Shown piece after piece: positions 38,180 through 45,329 of a DNA stretch of 64,000 nt (position 1 is the stretch's first letter; the number at the start of each line of letters is the position of its first letter). This DNA comes from Paraburkholderia lycopersici (lineage in GTDB: Bacteria > Pseudomonadota > Gammaproteobacteria > Burkholderiales > Burkholderiaceae). Position numbers and translations under genes: made by a program. Under the pieces are notes generated by a model. The model was not told the origin of the DNA, did no database searches, and saw nothing but the letters and a program-made list of their open reading frames with translations. The stretch covers positions 217,589 through 281,588 of the forward strand of contig NZ_FMYQ01000004.1 in assembly GCF_900096975.1 (NCBI RefSeq), read 5' to 3'.

Positions 38180-38851
38180 TCAGACGGTGAGGCTCAGGTG
38201 CTTTTCGGTGAGTGATGCATTCGCGGTCTGCGTGCCGTTCACGGCGCTCTCCGACGGCGCAGCGTGCTGGCCGCCGAAGGCGAGTGCGAACTGCGCCGCC
38301 TGGCGGCCGACCGTGGCGAGCTGTTCGGCGACTTTCGCGTCGGAGCACTGCTGCGCGCTTTCGAAGCGCGTTTCGAGCGTGTTGATGCCCGCGCCAAACG
38401 GCGTCGGCCAGCCGCGCAGCGCATGCACGATCGAGCGCAGCGAAGTCAGCACCGAGCCCGCGGCCTGCCAGCCGTAGGCCGTGACGATGCAGCCCACGGC
38501 GCGGCCGTCCAGATACGGGCGGTCGTCGGCGCGCAGTTCTTCGAGCGTGTCGAGCGCGTTCTTCACGAGCCCGGAAACGCCGCCGTGATAGCCGGGCGTC
38601 GCGATGATGACGGCATCGGCCGCGCGCACGGCTTCGATCAGTTCGAGCTGGGCATCGGTGCGCGTGGATGCTTCGGGGGCGTAGTGCGGCAGCGTGTGCA
38701 GGAACGTGCCGCCGAACAGTTGCGTGCGCGCGCCGGCTTGCTCGGCGCCGCGCAGCGCGAAGCCGAGCGCGCGCTCGGTCGACGAAGCGGCGCGCGTCGT
38801 GCCGCCGATGCCGACCACCAGCGGGCGGCGTTGCGAATCGGAAATGCTCAA
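38180..38851 (-). CDS. NAD(P)H-dependent FMN reductase (flavodoxin-like), TTG start
   Basis: The 223-aa product has the flavodoxin-like reductase pattern: RPLVVGIGGTTRAASSTERA (FMN phosphate loop, about 9-28), VRAADAVIIATPGYHGGVSG (about 75-94) and LKNALD-type helix after it, then AVGCIVTAYGWQAAGSVLTSL. It would reduce free flavin or quinones. The start is TTG, supported by AGGGAG 5-6 nt ahead; no in-frame ATG is near. The C-terminal 30 residues are low complexity. No neighbouring monooxygenase or sulfonate gene defines its partner. Confidence 0.87.
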   Translation of the reverse strand: MSISDSQRRPLVVGIGGTTRAASSTERALGFALRGAEQAGARTQLFGGTFLHTLPHYAPEASTRTDAQLELIEAVRAADAVIIATPGYHGGVSGLVKNALDTLEELRADDRPYLDGRAVGCIVTAYGWQAAGSVLTSLRSIVHALRGWPTPFGAGINTLETRFESAQQCSDAKVAEQLATVGRQAAQFALAFGGQHAAPSESAVNGTQTANASLTEKHLSLTV

Positions 38852-39029
38852 AGGTGCTCCCTGAAAAGCGAAGGGACGCCGTGCGGGCGCCCTCGAAAAC
38901 GTAGCCTGGAAGCCGTCATATTAGAGAGCGCGCCGAGCCGCGCGAAACGACTTTTTGTTCTAACGATATACCGGCGACGCGACGTTAAGCCGCGTCATGC
39001 ACCCCGATATGGATATGCGAAACCGTTGG

Positions 39030-39058
39030 TTGGATACGCGGCGGGGCATGGATAAGAT
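39030..39058 (+). promoter_or_regulatory. Candidate promoter of the small RNA
   Basis: TTGGAT (39030-39035), a 17-bp spacer and TAAGAT (39053-39058) give a modest sigma-70 promoter (3 of 6 and 4 of 6), placing a start near 39065. Confidence 0.35.
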
Positions 39059-39064
39059 GAACCC

Positions 39065-39135
39065 GTCTCCTCTATGACATCTCCTTGACATGGGATTCGG
39101 CCCCGCACCTCTCCGGTGACGGGGCTGTTTTTTTT
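39065..39135 (+). ncRNA. Candidate trans-acting small RNA ending in an orphan terminator
   Basis: A roughly 70-nt transcript would run from the proposed promoter to the terminator. Its 5' half is pyrimidine-rich and has two anti-Shine-Dalgarno-like elements (GTCTCCTC and CATCTCCTTG, about 39065-39088) in a region predicted to be unpaired. The terminator hairpin follows. That layout resembles Hfq-type small RNAs with CUCC loops that block ribosome binding. It is inferred from sequence only; no named family is assigned. Confidence 0.4.
39100..39135 (+). terminator. Orphan rho-independent terminator
   Basis: GCCCCG (39100-39105) pairs with CGGGGC (39120-39125) around a 14-nt loop and is followed by TGTTTTTTTT. 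There is no T-tract on the minus side, so it is directional, and it does not belong to either minus-strand neighbour. Confidence 0.85.
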
Positions 39136-39194
39136 GGGGAGGCGGGATGAGACGGGGGCGCGCTCCTGGCGCCGAGGCGGCATGTGGGCGCCGC

Positions 39195-39590
39195 TTAGTG
39201 CGCGAGCGGTTGTATTTGCGCGCGCGCGGCCGGTACGCGGTAGCTCACCTGGAGCACGTTGCCATCGGGGCCGATTTGCGGCGGGATGACGGGCGTGCGG
39301 CCCGTGCCTGGCGCGGCGCGCGCGGGCGAACCCGCGCCGCCCGGCGCGGCGGGCAGGGTGGGGGTGGGCGCGCGCACTGCCGGTTCGGCGATCTTGCGTG
39401 GCGTGAGGCGGTCGGCGGAAGCTAGCTTGTGCTTCGCGCCATGATGCGTCTGCGCCTTCTTTGCGGCGCTGTTCGCGCGAGTGCCCGGCGTTCGTGCCTC
39501 GGGCGGATTCCAGATCTCGATGTAGTGTTCCCCGGCGAGCGCGGTGGACGCGAGGACGCACAGCAAGGTCCCCGTGATGAAGAATCGCAC
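39195..39590 (-). CDS. Secreted Ala/Pro-rich hypothetical protein (131 aa), GTG start
   Basis: The GTG start has GGAGA 8 nt ahead and gives a signal peptide (VRFFITGTLLCVLASTALA, cleavage before GEHYIE). The mature part begins GEHYIEIWNPPEAR and then becomes basic and low-complexity (Lys/Ala/Pro, with PTPTLPAAPGGAG) before a short ordered C-terminus IGPDGNVLQVSYRVPAA. It is probably periplasmic. The frame continues 46 codons upstream without a ribosome site. Function is unknown; the neighbours do not help. Confidence 0.65.
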   Translation of the reverse strand: MRFFITGTLLCVLASTALAGEHYIEIWNPPEARTPGTRANSAAKKAQTHHGAKHKLASADRLTPRKIAEPAVRAPTPTLPAAPGGAGSPARAAPGTGRTPVIPPQIGPDGNVLQVSYRVPAARAQIQPLAH

Positions 39591-39753
39591 GTCGTGTTCT
39601 CCGTTTCGATGTACAGGCCCGGGTGGCGCACGCTGCGCGGCGCGAAGCCGGCAGGCACGCCTGAACGGCGGCTCAAGCCCGGCGCGGCGGCCGGGCGGCA
39701 CGGATGGCCGGCTGCACGCACTGTACATTCATACAGGCACTTATGCAAACGTT

Positions 39754-41040
39754 TCACGACCCGCCGTGGGCAATGTGTTGCATGTGCGCGCCGAGCCAGC
39801 GCCCGTAGCTGCGCGGCGAGAACGCGAGGGAAAGCACGATCATCGCGCTGATCGAAACGGCGAGCATGATCCACGCGCCCGAGAAGCCGCCGGTCAGGTC
39901 GCGCACGCGTCCGGCCACGACCGGCGCAAGCGCCGCGATCACGAAACCCAGGCCCTGCACGAAGGCGACGAGGCGCGCGGCCACGCCATGGTCCGCCGAA
40001 TGGTCGAGCGCCGTGACGAGCGTGACCGAGAACGTGCCGCCGAGTCCCGCGCCCGCTGCCGCGACCCACAGGAGCGGCGCGGCTTCGGGCCGCGCGGCGA
40101 GGCCGATCACGCCCACGAGCTGGGCGCACAGGCCAAGGACGAGCCACGGGCGCCGATCGGAGAAGGACGCCGCCGCGAGCGGCAGAAGCAGGGCGGCGGT
40201 GGCCTGAAACGCGGTCATCGCCGCGAGCAGCGAGCCGCTCGCTTCGACGCTCGCGCCATGCTGCTGATAGTAGGCGGGCAGCCAGGCGACGAGGCTTGTA
40301 TAGCCGCCGTTGACGAGTCCGAAATGCAGACCGAGCGTCCATGCCCGGCGCTTGCGCCAGACCGGCACGGCTGCCGCTTTGGCGTGACGGTCGGCGAGCG
40401 CGGTGGAGGACTGCGGCGCGCCTTGGCTTTTCGAGCTGCCGAATATGCCGTTCAATGCGCCCCAGATGCCGAGCGCCGCAAGCGCGGGCAGCGTCCAGAC
40501 CGCAAGCCCCGCATGCCATGACCCGCCGATGCGCGCGATCCACGGACTCAGGCTCGCACCGAGTCCGCCGCCGCCCATGATCGATGCCGAGAACAGGCCC
40601 ATGGCGAGCGGCACACGCGCGGCGAAGCGCTGCTTCATGACCGCGGGCAGCAGCGCCTGAATGGCCGCGACGCCTGCGCCGGCCGCAGCCGCCGTGAGCA
40701 TGAGCGCGCCGCCGCTGGCGGCGAACGCGCGGGCCGCGCATGCGGCGGCGATCGCGACGAGCCCGAGCGCGACGCCGCGCGTTTCGCCGAGCCTGCGCGC
40801 GAGCAGGCCGGTGCCGAATGCGCCGAGGCCCATCGCGAGGACAGGGAGACTCGTGAGCATCGAAGCGCCGTAGAAGCTGAGGCCGGTGGCGCCGCGAATC
40901 GTCGTCATGAGCGGGCTGATCGAGGTGAGCAGCGGGCGCAGGTTCAGGCCGATCACGACAATGGCCGCGTACCACGCGAGCACGCTGGCCGTCTCGCCTG
41001 TGGAGAGGATGGTGGTGTTTTGAGGGTTCAATCCGGTCAA
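39754..41040 (-). CDS. MFS transporter, CynX/NimT family
   Basis: The 428-aa product has 12 predicted membrane segments and CynX-like features: VVIGLNLRPLLTSISPLM in TM1, LTSLPVLAMGLGAFGTGLLARRLGE around TM2 and loop, and the RFAARVPLAMGLFSASIMGGGGLGAS central segment. CynX relatives handle cyanate or small nitrogenous compounds, but no cynS or cynT is here. The start is a TTG (two in-frame TTGs are possible, with AAAGG ahead), so the N-terminus is uncertain. It is divergent from a GntR regulator, which probably controls it. Confidence 0.85.
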   Translation of the reverse strand: MTGLNPQNTTILSTGETASVLAWYAAIVVIGLNLRPLLTSISPLMTTIRGATGLSFYGASMLTSLPVLAMGLGAFGTGLLARRLGETRGVALGLVAIAAACAARAFAASGGALMLTAAAAGAGVAAIQALLPAVMKQRFAARVPLAMGLFSASIMGGGGLGASLSPWIARIGGSWHAGLAVWTLPALAALGIWGALNGIFGSSKSQGAPQSSTALADRHAKAAAVPVWRKRRAWTLGLHFGLVNGGYTSLVAWLPAYYQQHGASVEASGSLLAAMTAFQATAALLLPLAAASFSDRRPWLVLGLCAQLVGVIGLAARPEAAPLLWVAAAGAGLGGTFSVTLVTALDHSADHGVAARLVAFVQGLGFVIAALAPVVAGRVRDLTGGFSGAWIMLAVSISAMIVLSLAFSPRSYGRWLGAHMQHIAHGGS

Positions 41041-41054
41041 CCTTTACTGGTCGA

Positions 41055-41071
41055 TATAGTTGACCACTATA
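41055..41071. promoter_or_regulatory. Candidate GntR operator between divergent genes
   Basis: TATAGT-TGACC-ACTATA is a perfect 6-5-6 inverted repeat. It lies in the 163-bp spacer between the CynX-like transporter and the GntR gene, where an autoregulatory operator is expected. A second, longer inverted pair GGTCAAC (41035-41041) / GTTGACC (41059-41065) overlaps it. Confidence 0.5.
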
Positions 41072-41203
41072 CGCTTATATTGTTAACAATTTATCCTTGG
41101 GCAGCTATGTCCGGCATGGTTGATCGAGCATGGTCGCGGATGGGTATCACCCGGCGATGCCGCTCGCTACAATGCGACCTGAACCCAGCTAGCGCGCTTT
41201 CCC

Positions 41204-41929
41204 ATGGCTCGATCCTCCCGTTCCGCCCCGCTCCGCGACGCCGACGAACCGTCCGACGTCGAAGCGCATCTCTATGCATCGATTTCTTCCGCGCTGCTGG
41301 CGGGCAAGCTCGCGCCGGGGCAGCAGCTCGTCGAGCGCGAGCTAGCTGCCGCGTTCGGCTGCACGCGCGGCGCGTTGCGCAAGGTGCTGGCGCGGCTGGG
41401 CTTCGAAGGCAAGCTCGTGCTCGAGCCCAATCGCGGCGCGTTCGTGCCGTCGCCTTCCGAGGACGACATACGCGCGGTGTATCGCGCGCGTCAGGTGGCC
41501 GAAGCGGGTGTGATGGCGAGCCTCTGCGGCACGCTCGACGCCACCATGCGGCGCAGGCTTTCAGCGCACGTGCGCAGCGAGAAAAAAGCCCTGCGTGAAG
41601 GTCGCGTGGACGAGGCCGTGCGCCTCGCTGGGCAGTTCCATTTGCTGCTGACCGGGCAGGCGGGTGGCGCGGCGCTGGTGGAAGCGCTCGCGCAACTGGT
41701 CGCGAAAACGGAGCTCTACAAGGCGTTGTTCGATCCGTCGAAGGCGTCGATGTGCGCGCCCGACGAACACGCGCAGATCATCGAGGCGCTCGAGGCCGGC
41801 GACCTGGCAGCGGCGCTTTCCACAATGCGCGCGCATCTGGCCGAGCTCGAGGAGCGGGTGGTGCAGCAGGCGCGTTTGCGCGCAGGCAGCGATCTCAAGA
41901 CGGTGTTCGCGGATCTCGCGAACGGCTGA
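41204..41929 (+). CDS. GntR-family regulator with FCD ligand-binding domain
   Basis: The 241-aa product has a GntR winged helix (about 20-80: LYASISSALLAGKLAPGQQL, LVERELAAAFGCTRGALRKV, LVLEPNRGAFV) and an all-helical FCD C-terminal domain (about 90-225), where metal-binding His residues would sit (QFHLLL, DEHAQII). Such regulators sense organic acids or related metabolites. It is divergent from the CynX-like transporter. No clear ribosome site precedes the ATG. Confidence 0.9.
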   Translation: MARSSRSAPLRDADEPSDVEAHLYASISSALLAGKLAPGQQLVERELAAAFGCTRGALRKVLARLGFEGKLVLEPNRGAFVPSPSEDDIRAVYRARQVAEAGVMASLCGTLDATMRRRLSAHVRSEKKALREGRVDEAVRLAGQFHLLLTGQAGGAALVEALAQLVAKTELYKALFDPSKASMCAPDEHAQIIEALEAGDLAAALSTMRAHLAELEERVVQQARLRAGSDLKTVFADLANG

Positions 41930-41956
41930 ATGCGTACCGTGAGCCGGATGGACGCG

Positions 41957-42169
41957 TCAGTGCTGCTCGACGCGCCGGCGCAGTTCCTTCGAAGCCGCGA
42001 GCGGAATACGTGCATCGTCCCACGTGGCGAGCCATTCGATCTCTTTCGAGGCGAACACCTGGCCATGATTGCGCAGCGCGTACTGCAATGAATCGATGAC
42101 GTGATTGCGAATGATTTCGGGCGTATGCGGGTCGTCGAGGACGATGCGCAAGGCTTCGAGCGTGGCCAT
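41957..42169 (-). CDS. Small hypothetical protein (70 aa)
   Basis: A GGAG 7-9 nt ahead of the ATG supports this gene. The product reads MATLEALRIVLDDPHTPEII ... VIDSLQYALRNHGQVFASKEIEWLATWDDARI ... and ends in a charged helix KELRRRVEQH. It is soluble and mostly helical; the ends resemble small regulators or toxin/antitoxin-like proteins, but I cannot name a family. It converges with the GntR gene. Confidence 0.65.
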   Translation of the reverse strand: MATLEALRIVLDDPHTPEIIRNHVIDSLQYALRNHGQVFASKEIEWLATWDDARIPLAASKELRRRVEQH

Positions 42170-42261
42170 TGCGTGGCTCCGGCGAGTGTGGCGACTGAAC
42201 GGTTATCGCACGACAAAAAAGCGTCTGCCACGCGAGAAAAAATCCGCCGCGATTGCGCGGC

Positions 42262-42465
42262 TCAGCGGTGCGTGCGTTTGAAGATTGCGTACTGGGCGAT
42301 GGCCTTCGCGAGCGGCGCGCCGCTCGCGCACGCGTTGCGCGTACGCTGCAACCGCCGGCCATTGCGAAACATCGATGCGGCACACTCGCGAGATAGGCGT
42401 CCGCCACGCTGAATTCGTCGAGCAGGAATCTGCGCGACTCGAGGTGCTGCGCGTATTCGATGGGG
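42262..42465 (-). pseudogene. Remnant of a glutathione S-transferase C-terminal domain
   Basis: The minus strand encodes a GST C-terminal domain in three frames. The first block is EYAQHLESRRFLLDEFSVADAY (approx. 42462-42395), the second RIDVSQWPAVAAYAQRVRER (approx. 42385-42325), and the third KAIAQYAIFKRTHR ending in TGA at 42262. The order, spacing and content match the end of a GST. The loss of about 15 residues and two frame changes make it non-functional. The N-terminal thioredoxin-like half is absent. Confidence 0.7.
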
Positions 42466-42831
42466 CGCTCCGCTGGTATTTGCCCGCGCACGACACGGCG
42501 CGCGGCTGCCTGCCGATCGGCACAGCGGCGGTGGCGGCCGTGAATGACGAGGCCGTGCGCGAGTGCTTCGCTTGCAGGCCTGCGCGCATTTGACAAGGCG
42601 TTCGAGCAGCGTCTGCGTGCGGCTGTCGCGCGGGGCGAACTGCCGGCGCAAGCCAATGCGTCGACGCTGGCGCGCCTCGCCTCCGCGCTCTTGCACAGCA
42701 TGGCGTTGCGGGCGAGGGCCGGCGATTCGCGCGCCTCGCTGCGCGCCATGGCGGCCGCGGGCATTGCGCTGATCTGCGGCGAAGCGCCGGCTCAAAGCGC
42801 GCCAGGCGCCCTGCGGCGGCGCGCGAAGTGA
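42447..42831 (+). pseudogene. Remnant of a TetR-family regulator (C-terminal part, frameshifted)
   Basis: On the plus strand one frame encodes RVFDGALRWYLP ... ARGCLPIGTAAVAAV ... NDEAVREC, the usual middle of TetR ligand-binding domains. After a one-base frame change near 42570-42590 the next frame continues LRAFDKAFEQRLRAAVARGE ... LASALLHSMALRARAGDSRA ... SLRAMAAAGIALICGE, which is a typical TetR C-terminus. The DNA-binding half is missing. A separate 95-codon frame starting at 42544 covers the last part but has no ribosome site. Confidence 0.7.
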
Positions 42832-42921
42832 CGCGAATCCTGAAGGAGCCGGCGCACCTATCCCTTGTTACACTGGCGCGGTCGCGCAACGAAGGCTTGC
42901 GCACTCGAAGAGGGGAACACG

Positions 42922-43116
42922 ATGGTGCGCTATCGGCACTACAAAGGCGGCATCTACGAACTGATATGCGAGGCGACGCTCGAGGCGGATCCCTCTGTCA
43001 CGATGATCGTGTATCGTGCCGCGAACGGCACGATATGGACGCGACCCTCGACGGTGTTCTTCGAGCTCGTCGAGCATGAAGGCGCGCTCGTGCCGCGCTT
43101 TGCGCCCGTCAACTGA
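42922..43116 (+). CDS. DUF1653 family protein (64 aa)
   Basis: The ATG has AGAGGGGA 8 nt ahead. The product MVRYRHYKGGIYELICEATL ... VTMIVYRAANGTIWTRPSTVFFEL is the DUF1653 pattern: a short beta-barrel-like protein with the YRHYKGGxY start and IWxRPxxxFF near the end. Its biochemical role is not known. The next gene is 45 nt downstream. Confidence 0.88.
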   Translation: MVRYRHYKGGIYELICEATLEADPSVTMIVYRAANGTIWTRPSTVFFELVEHEGALVPRFAPVN

Positions 43117-43161
43117 TCTTGATCCACGCTCCTTTTTCACGCTTTAGAGGTCTCGCTGAAG

Positions 43162-43356
43162 ATGCGTCTACTGATTGCGCTCGTCTTGCCCTGGCTGCTG
43201 TTCTTCACCATCGGGCGGCCCATTGCGGGCATCGTCTGCCTGATCTTGCAGGTCACGCTGATTGGCTGGATTCCGGCTGCGATCTGGGCGGTTTATTCGC
43301 TGAGCCAGTACAAGACCGATCGCAAAATCGAAGAAGCGATGGGGCGACGCGGCTAA
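43162..43356 (+). CDS. YqaE/Pmp3 family small membrane protein (64 aa)
   Basis: The 64-aa product has two hydrophobic segments (LLIALVLPWLLFFTIGR and IAGIVCLILQVTLIGWIPAAIWAV) followed by YSLSQYKTDRKIEEAM, the Pmp3/YqaE pattern. Such proteins are linked to membrane potential and stress tolerance. It may share a transcript with the DUF1653 gene. Confidence 0.88.
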   Translation: MRLLIALVLPWLLFFTIGRPIAGIVCLILQVTLIGWIPAAIWAVYSLSQYKTDRKIEEAMGRRG

Positions 43357-43464
43357 AAGCGCGCGAGCGCGCGTGTTTTACCGTTACAGCCGTAATCCAG
43401 GCTCACACTTCAACAAGAACTTAACGCCGATTCTTCTTTCTTACATTTGGAAGGGAGGTCTGCA

Positions 43465-43821
43465 ATGATCAAGTTCATTCTCACGGTGGGCGTCATCGCG
43501 CTCCTCGCCGGGTGTGCGGTGGCCCCCGGTTATGGCTACGGCTACGGCTACGGCGGCTATGACCAGCCATATTCCACCGGTTACTACGGCTACGGGCCCG
43601 CCTATGGGCCGGCCTACGGAAGCGTCAACATCGGCGTCTGGGGTGGTGGCGGCGACCATCATGGCGGCGACTGGCACGGGGGCGGCCACGATCAGCATGG
43701 CGGCAACTGGCACGGTGGCGGCCATGGCGGGCCGTGGGGTCCGCCCGGCGGCGGACATGGCGGCGGGCATGGCGGGGGCCATGGCGGCGGAGGCCACGGT
43801 GGAGGTCACGGCGGCCGCTGA
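43465..43821 (+). CDS. Gly/His-rich repetitive lipoprotein (118 aa)
   Basis: AAGGGAGG ahead of the ATG gives an excellent start (the frame is open 6 codons further). The signal MIKFILTVGVIALLAGC is a lipoprotein signal with lipobox LAGC. The mature protein has a Tyr/Gly segment (GYGYGYGYGGYDQPY) and then about 55 residues of GGGH-type repeats holding more than a dozen His. It could bind metal ions at the envelope, but that is inference from composition. A terminator follows. Confidence 0.8.
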   Translation: MIKFILTVGVIALLAGCAVAPGYGYGYGYGGYDQPYSTGYYGYGPAYGPAYGSVNIGVWGGGGDHHGGDWHGGGHDQHGGNWHGGGHGGPWGPPGGGHGGGHGGGHGGGGHGGGHGGR

Positions 43822-43903
43822 TGCCGCCGCGTCGACCGCCGTCCGCGCGACTACCGGGGTGCGGTAATGACCTGCCGCGCGTCGGAAAACGAGGTTCCAG
43901 AAT

Positions 43904-43946
43904 GCATCAGGCCCGCCACTCTTTCGAGGGCGGGCCTGATGCTTTG
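43904..43946. terminator. Rho-independent terminator between convergent genes
   Basis: A 14-bp stem GCATCAGGCCCGCC (43904-43917) pairs with 43929-43942, with an 11-nt loop. The T-tract is short (TTT), but the stem is strong, and it separates the His-rich lipoprotein gene from the DUF4148 gene on the other strand. Confidence 0.78.
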
Positions 43947-43985
43947 CAACGAGAACCCGGCTTCCAGGCCGGGGTGTCGCGCAAC

Positions 43986-44252
43986 TTACTGGCTCGACTG
44001 CGACGTTCCGTTCGTCGAGGGGCCGTAGGCCGTGGCGGCCTTCTGCGCTTCGACCTTGGCTTCAGCGGCCTGAATGTTTTCCGGGTAGTGCATCCAGTCG
44101 TTCGGGTCGTAGCCGGCGGCGCGCAGTTGCGCGAGTTCCGCGCGGACCTCGGCGCGCGTCACCGGTTGTTGCTGGGTTTGTACCTGGGCAAACGACGCAG
44201 CCGGCACGGCGACGATGGCGGCAACGACGGCAGCCTTGAGAAGCGACTTCAT
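43986..44252 (-). CDS. Exported DUF4148 protein (88 aa)
   Basis: The signal peptide MKSLLKAAVVAAIVAVPAAS (cleavage after SFA) is followed by the DUF4148 core TRAEVRAELAQLRAAGYDPN-DWMHYPENIQAAEAKV. It is a small periplasmic or secreted protein of unknown function, common in Burkholderia. A related protein is encoded 378 bp away on the other strand and another at 52069. Confidence 0.88.
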   Translation of the reverse strand: MKSLLKAAVVAAIVAVPAASFAQVQTQQQPVTRAEVRAELAQLRAAGYDPNDWMHYPENIQAAEAKVEAQKAATAYGPSTNGTSQSSQ

Positions 44253-44630
44253 GACTTAACCTCCGACTTATTTTGTGAAGGGCCGTCGCATCTGCGCAGC
44301 CCATTTTACAAATCTATGCCATCGGAAGATAAGGGTAAATACTTAGAGAACGAATTCAGTATTCTCCTGGCGACAACAATCGGATTCGAAATCGTCTGAA
44401 GTATTGCGGCGCCTGAACGGAGGCGGGGCTGAATCCGGCCCTACAAAATTGCCCGATTATTGCGAAATCTGTAACTCGAAATCATCGGAATCAGCCTGTA
44501 TCCGCTTGACCCACTTGCCTAAAATCCACTCACTGCCAGCCGTTGCGGCAAATCGCAGCGAGCGGGCCGGGCATAAAAGGGCGCGGACGGTCGTTGCGCG
44601 TCGAGCCGAATAATTCCGGAGGTTGTCATC
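44253..44630. other. 378-bp divergent spacer, no gene seen
   Basis: The spacer separates two divergent DUF4148 genes and is A/T-richer than the flanks, so it should hold both promoters. No operator or RNA gene was recognised. Confidence 0.5.
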
Positions 44631-44921
44631 ATGAAGTCGCTTGTCAAGGCTGTCGCTCTTACCGTTGCTCTGGCCGCCCCGCTGGCCGCTTTTGCTCAAG
44701 CCGATCAGGGCTTGACGCGCGAGCAGGTGCGCGAGCAGCTCGTCGAATTCCAGCAAACCAGCCGCAACCAGGCGGCCGGCGGCGCCCACGCGAATGCGCC
44801 CGTCGTACAGACCGATGGCTCGTTCGGCGGCGTGAGCAGTTCGTCGTCGGCTTCGGGTGGCCGTTATGTGTCGGAAGCGGCCCGCACAGGCCCGCAATCG
44901 GTGTACTTCGGCGGCCAGTAA
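44631..44921 (+). CDS. Exported DUF4148-like protein (96 aa)
   Basis: The product begins MKSLVKAVALTVALAAPLAA (signal, cleavage after AFA) and has a degenerate DUF4148 core TREQVREQLVEFQQTSRNQA followed by a Ser/Gly-rich tail ending GPQSVYFGGQ. The signal and the first core helix resemble the divergent gene at 43986-44252. CGGAGG precedes the ATG. Confidence 0.82.
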   Translation: MKSLVKAVALTVALAAPLAAFAQADQGLTREQVREQLVEFQQTSRNQAAGGAHANAPVVQTDGSFGGVSSSSSASGGRYVSEAARTGPQSVYFGGQ

Positions 44922-44940
44922 GCCCCGGTTGACGTCATTG

Positions 44941-44983
44941 ACGCAAAACGGCCCGCGACGCGAAGTCGCGGGCCGTTTTGCGT
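44941..44983. terminator. Strong bidirectional rho-independent terminator
   Basis: A 19-bp stem (44941-44959 with 44965-44983) and a 5-nt loop carry a built-in AAAA on the left and TTTT on the right. It separates the DUF4148 gene from the ferredoxin gene on the other strand. Confidence 0.92.
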
Positions 44984-45020
44984 GTTCAGGGTATTCGGAC
45001 TTACAAGCCTCGACTGAGCG

Positions 45021-45329
45021 TCACATCTCTTCCGCATCCGGCACGTCAAGCACGAGATCGGTGCGCGCGACGGCCACGCAGGTCAGCACATAGCCCTCGG
45101 CTTTTTCCTCGCGGCTCAATCCGGGCCATTCGATCGTGAAGCTCACCTCGCCGCTCGTCACGCGGCACAGGCACGTCCGGCACGTGCCGTTGCGGCACAT
45201 GCGCGGCAGGCGGATGCCCGCGAAGGCCGCCGCTTCGAGCAAGGTCAGTTCGGGCGGCGATTCGAAGCTGCGTCCAAGCGGCTCCACGCGCACGAGCGGC
45301 ACATGGCCCTTCGTGGATTCGTCGCTCAT
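45021..45329 (-). CDS. 2Fe-2S ferredoxin (plant type)
   Basis: The 102-aa product has the 2Fe-2S signature CRNGTCRTCLCRVTSG (C-x4-C-x2-C, about residues 45-60) and the distal Cys in YVLTCVAVARTDLVL (about 84), as in plant-type ferredoxins. It carries one electron in the cytoplasm. Its ATG overlaps the stop of the upstream ferritin-VIT gene (ATGA), so the two are translationally coupled. The partner reductase is unknown. Confidence 0.92.
   Translation of the reverse strand: MSDESTKGHVPLVRVEPLGRSFESPPELTLLEAAAFAGIRLPRMCRNGTCRTCLCRVTSGEVSFTIEWPGLSREEKAEGYVLTCVAVARTDLVLDVPDAEEM

Larger units (their letters stand above)
38852..39194. other. 343-bp region holding a candidate small RNA
   Basis: No protein gene is seen. 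A plus-strand terminator at 39100-39135 has no plus-strand gene upstream, because both neighbours are on the minus strand; see the small RNA entry. Confidence 0.5.

Noticed and set aside
42544..42831. 95-codon frame as an intact small gene
   Set aside because: It is the C-terminal part of a TetR regulator whose upstream half continues in another frame, so it is better read as a remnant.
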